26,452 bases of DNA from JBDHTO01 sp039808665 (lineage in GTDB: Bacteria; Pseudomonadota; Alphaproteobacteria; Paracaedibacterales; JAKBAR01): contig JBDHTO010000005.1 in the NCBI GenBank assembly GCA_039808665.1, forward strand, positions 1 to 26,452. Reading direction: 5' to 3'. Position numbers and translations under genes: made by a program. Position 1 is the first letter of the stretch. Every line of letters starts with the position of its first letter. The notes under the pieces were generated by a model that saw nothing but the letters and a program-made list of their open reading frames with translations, had not been told where the DNA came from and did no database searches. Below are positions 24,831 through 26,452 of this stretch, piece after piece.

Positions 24831-26452
24831 GACCATGTCCCCCAAAATATATAAAGCAACGTCACAACCACACCTAGAATCATAACAAAGACATAATGAT
24901 AGAGATAGCCCGTTTGAAACGTCCGTAGCGTCATAGAGGCGCGTTCAATCACAAAGGCAGCTCCACCAGGCAAAAAGCGATCAATGATGCCCGTATCAAT
25001 CCGTAACCAAAGGAAATTGGACAGCGTAAGCCCCCCTTGCACAAAGATACGGTTGTATATTTTGTCAAAAAACCACTTATTGAGAAAGAAAAGATAAATG
25101 TACTTAAATCGTCTTGAGATGGAAAATGCCAAAAACTGAGCCTGGTGAAATAAAACAAAAGCAAGGCTAATACCAAATATTCCCGCAAGGGTTGGCGCTT
25201 GCATCACCCAACTGGGGACGTGGGGATGTGCTCCCCCCATAAAAAATGACTCAGCCACATACCCAAGAACCACAGATCCTATAGCAAGCATCAATAGAGG
25301 AAACTTCATTACCCACGGTGATTCGTGCACGTGTGCCATCACCCGCTCATCGGCGTGAGTATCGCCATGAAACACTTTGATCAAGAGGCGCCAGCTATAG
25401 AGCGCTGTCATAAAAGCCACAAAAATACCAATCCAGTAGACAAAATGTGAGGAATGGAGCGGAGATGCATAGGTAGAGGCAAGAATGCTATCTTTGGAAT
25501 AAAATCCCGCAAAAAAGGGAATGCCGGCAAGCGCTAAGCTTCCCACCCACATGACACCATAGGTAAAGGGAATATGCTTATAAAGCCCTCCCATATTTTC
25601 AATATTTTGTTCATCGGAAAGAGCGTGAATCACAGATCCAGCACCAAGAAAAAGAAGCGCTTTAAAAAAAGCATGGGTCACAAGATGGAAAAAAGATGCC
25701 CCCACAGCGCCAAGACCTGCTGCAAAAACCATATAACCCAGCTGGCTACAGGTTGAATAGGCGATAATACGCTTAATGTCATCTTGGACAAGTCCAACAG
25801 TTGCTGCAAAAACGCAGGTAATCGCCCCCATAATTGCAATAAATTGTTGAACGTGAGGGTCAATTGCAAAAAGTGGATTCAGACGAATTAGCAAATAAAC
25901 GCCCGCTGTGACCATAGTTGCCGCATGGATAAGTGCTGAAACAGGGGTTGGTCCCTCCATCGCATCAGGAAGCCACGTGTGCAAACCGATCTGTGCGGAC
26001 TTTCCCATCACTCCCAAAAAAAGCGCAATACAGATAAAGGGTACGGCTTGGAATGTCATCCCTAAAAAAGAAAATGTATTTTGATTAAGCGTCCCTTTTG
26101 TTACATGCACAAGAATTTCACGAATATCCAAGGTATGGGTCAGGAAGAAAAGACCCGCAAGACCGATAATCAAACCCGCATCACCAATTCTATTCATAAC
26201 AAAAGCTTTGATGGATGCGGCATTCGCACTTGGTTTATGGAACCAAAAACCAATCAAAAGGTAAGAGGCCAATCCAACTCCTTCCCATCCCAAAAACATT
26301 TGAACAAGGTTTGGCGCACTCACGAGAGCAAGCATAAAAAATGTAAATAAGCTCAAATATCCCATAAACCTTGGGATTGAGTTGTCATGATGCATATACC
26401 CCACAGAGTAAATATGAATCAAACAAGAAATCACATTCACAACCGCCATCAT
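24827..26452 (-). CDS. nuoL: NADH-quinone oxidoreductase subunit L (5' end beyond window)
   Basis: This is the largest antiporter-like subunit of complex I, with a C-terminal lateral helix. The 541 residues visible are the C-terminal part; the gene runs off the window, and about 80-100 N-terminal residues of a normal NuoL are missing. Seen are NLVQMFLGWEGVGLASYLLIG, GLHTWLPDAMEGPTPVSAL and IHAATMVTAGVY, DIKRIIAYSTCSQLGYM, and the amphipathic and final membrane helices near the end (WFFDKIYN onwards). The order nuoL-nuoM-nuoN with 4-nt overlaps is that of the standard nuo operon; earlier genes should lie beyond base 26452. Confidence 0.97.
   Translation of the reverse strand: MMAVVNVISCLIHIYSVGYMHHDNSIPRFMGYLSLFTFFMLALVSAPNLVQMFLGWEGVGLASYLLIGFWFHKPSANAASIKAFVMNRIGDAGLIIGLAGLFFLTHTLDIREILVHVTKGTLNQNTFSFLGMTFQAVPFICIALFLGVMGKSAQIGLHTWLPDAMEGPTPVSALIHAATMVTAGVYLLIRLNPLFAIDPHVQQFIAIMGAITCVFAATVGLVQDDIKRIIAYSTCSQLGYMVFAAGLGAVGASFFHLVTHAFFKALLFLGAGSVIHALSDEQNIENMGGLYKHIPFTYGVMWVGSLALAGIPFFAGFYSKDSILASTYASPLHSSHFVYWIGIFVAFMTALYSWRLLIKVFHGDTHADERVMAHVHESPWVMKFPLLMLAIGSVVLGYVAESFFMGGAHPHVPSWVMQAPTLAGIFGISLAFVLFHQAQFLAFSISRRFKYIYLFFLNKWFFDKIYNRIFVQGGLTLSNFLWLRIDTGIIDRFLPGGAAFVIERASMTLRTFQTGYLYHYVFVMILGVVVTLLYIFWGTWS

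Noticed and set aside
1..26452. Mobile elements, CRISPR arrays, toxin-antitoxin or phage genes
   Set aside because: Nothing with transposase, integrase, regular spaced repeats or small paired toxin genes was seen; nearly all of the window is filled by recognisable chromosomal genes.

Overview
The window reads as a chromosomal segment of an AT-rich alphaproteobacterium. Three things point that way: an LdtR-type MarR regulator, the 180-kDa class of NAD-glutamate dehydrogenase, and the order lspA, DUF3035 lipoprotein, M16 peptidase pair. The nuoL-M-N-birA block and COX15-type heme A synthase agree. The overall flavour (AT-rich, host-associated look, a candidate exported kinase-like protein) would fit a Holosporales/Rickettsiales-like symbiont, but that placement is inference. 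I see no phage, transposon, integron or CRISPR in the window.

Layout. (1) 1-680: end of an upstream unit, then sodB on the plus strand. (2) 670-4304, minus strand: a cobalamin-uptake unit consisting of a strong promoter, a cobalamin riboswitch, a BtuB-like outer-membrane receptor and a dedicated TonB (4-nt overlap). It is followed by an alpha/beta hydrolase whose end overlaps the end of sodB. (3) 4266-9371, minus: the NAD-glutamate dehydrogenase, then ldtR with its own candidate promoter and a good intrinsic terminator. (4) 9450-9588, minus: tRNA-Gly(GCC) with promoter, encoded CCA and terminator. (5) 9599-11140, minus: an exported protein of unknown function that carries what look like the landmarks of a PI3/PI4-kinase-type fold. 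(6) 11302-20091, plus: a tightly packed run aspS-ileS-lspA-DUF3035 lipoprotein-M16 (inactive)-M16 (active lipoprotein)-secreted riboflavin-kinase-like protein, most junctions being overlaps or under 10 nt. (7) 20085-26452, minus: nuoL (partial)-nuoM-nuoN-birA-ctaA, the tail of a complex I operon plus heme A synthesis.

How it works together. The two long runs cover translation (AspRS, IleRS, tRNA-Gly), envelope lipoprotein processing and surface proteolysis (LspA, DUF3035, M16 pair), and aerobic respiration (complex I membrane arm, heme A for cytochrome oxidase). SodB fits an oxygen-respiring cell, and the large NAD-GDH suggests that glutamate feeds carbon into the TCA cycle. The riboswitch-controlled receptor and TonB indicate that vitamin B12 is scavenged from outside. 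Most of this is ordinary core genome. The items that deserve a second look are the exported kinase-like protein at 9599-11140, the signal-peptide-bearing stand-alone riboflavin-kinase domain at 19612-20091, and a ten-G homopolymer inside the receptor plug that could make B12 uptake phase-variable.
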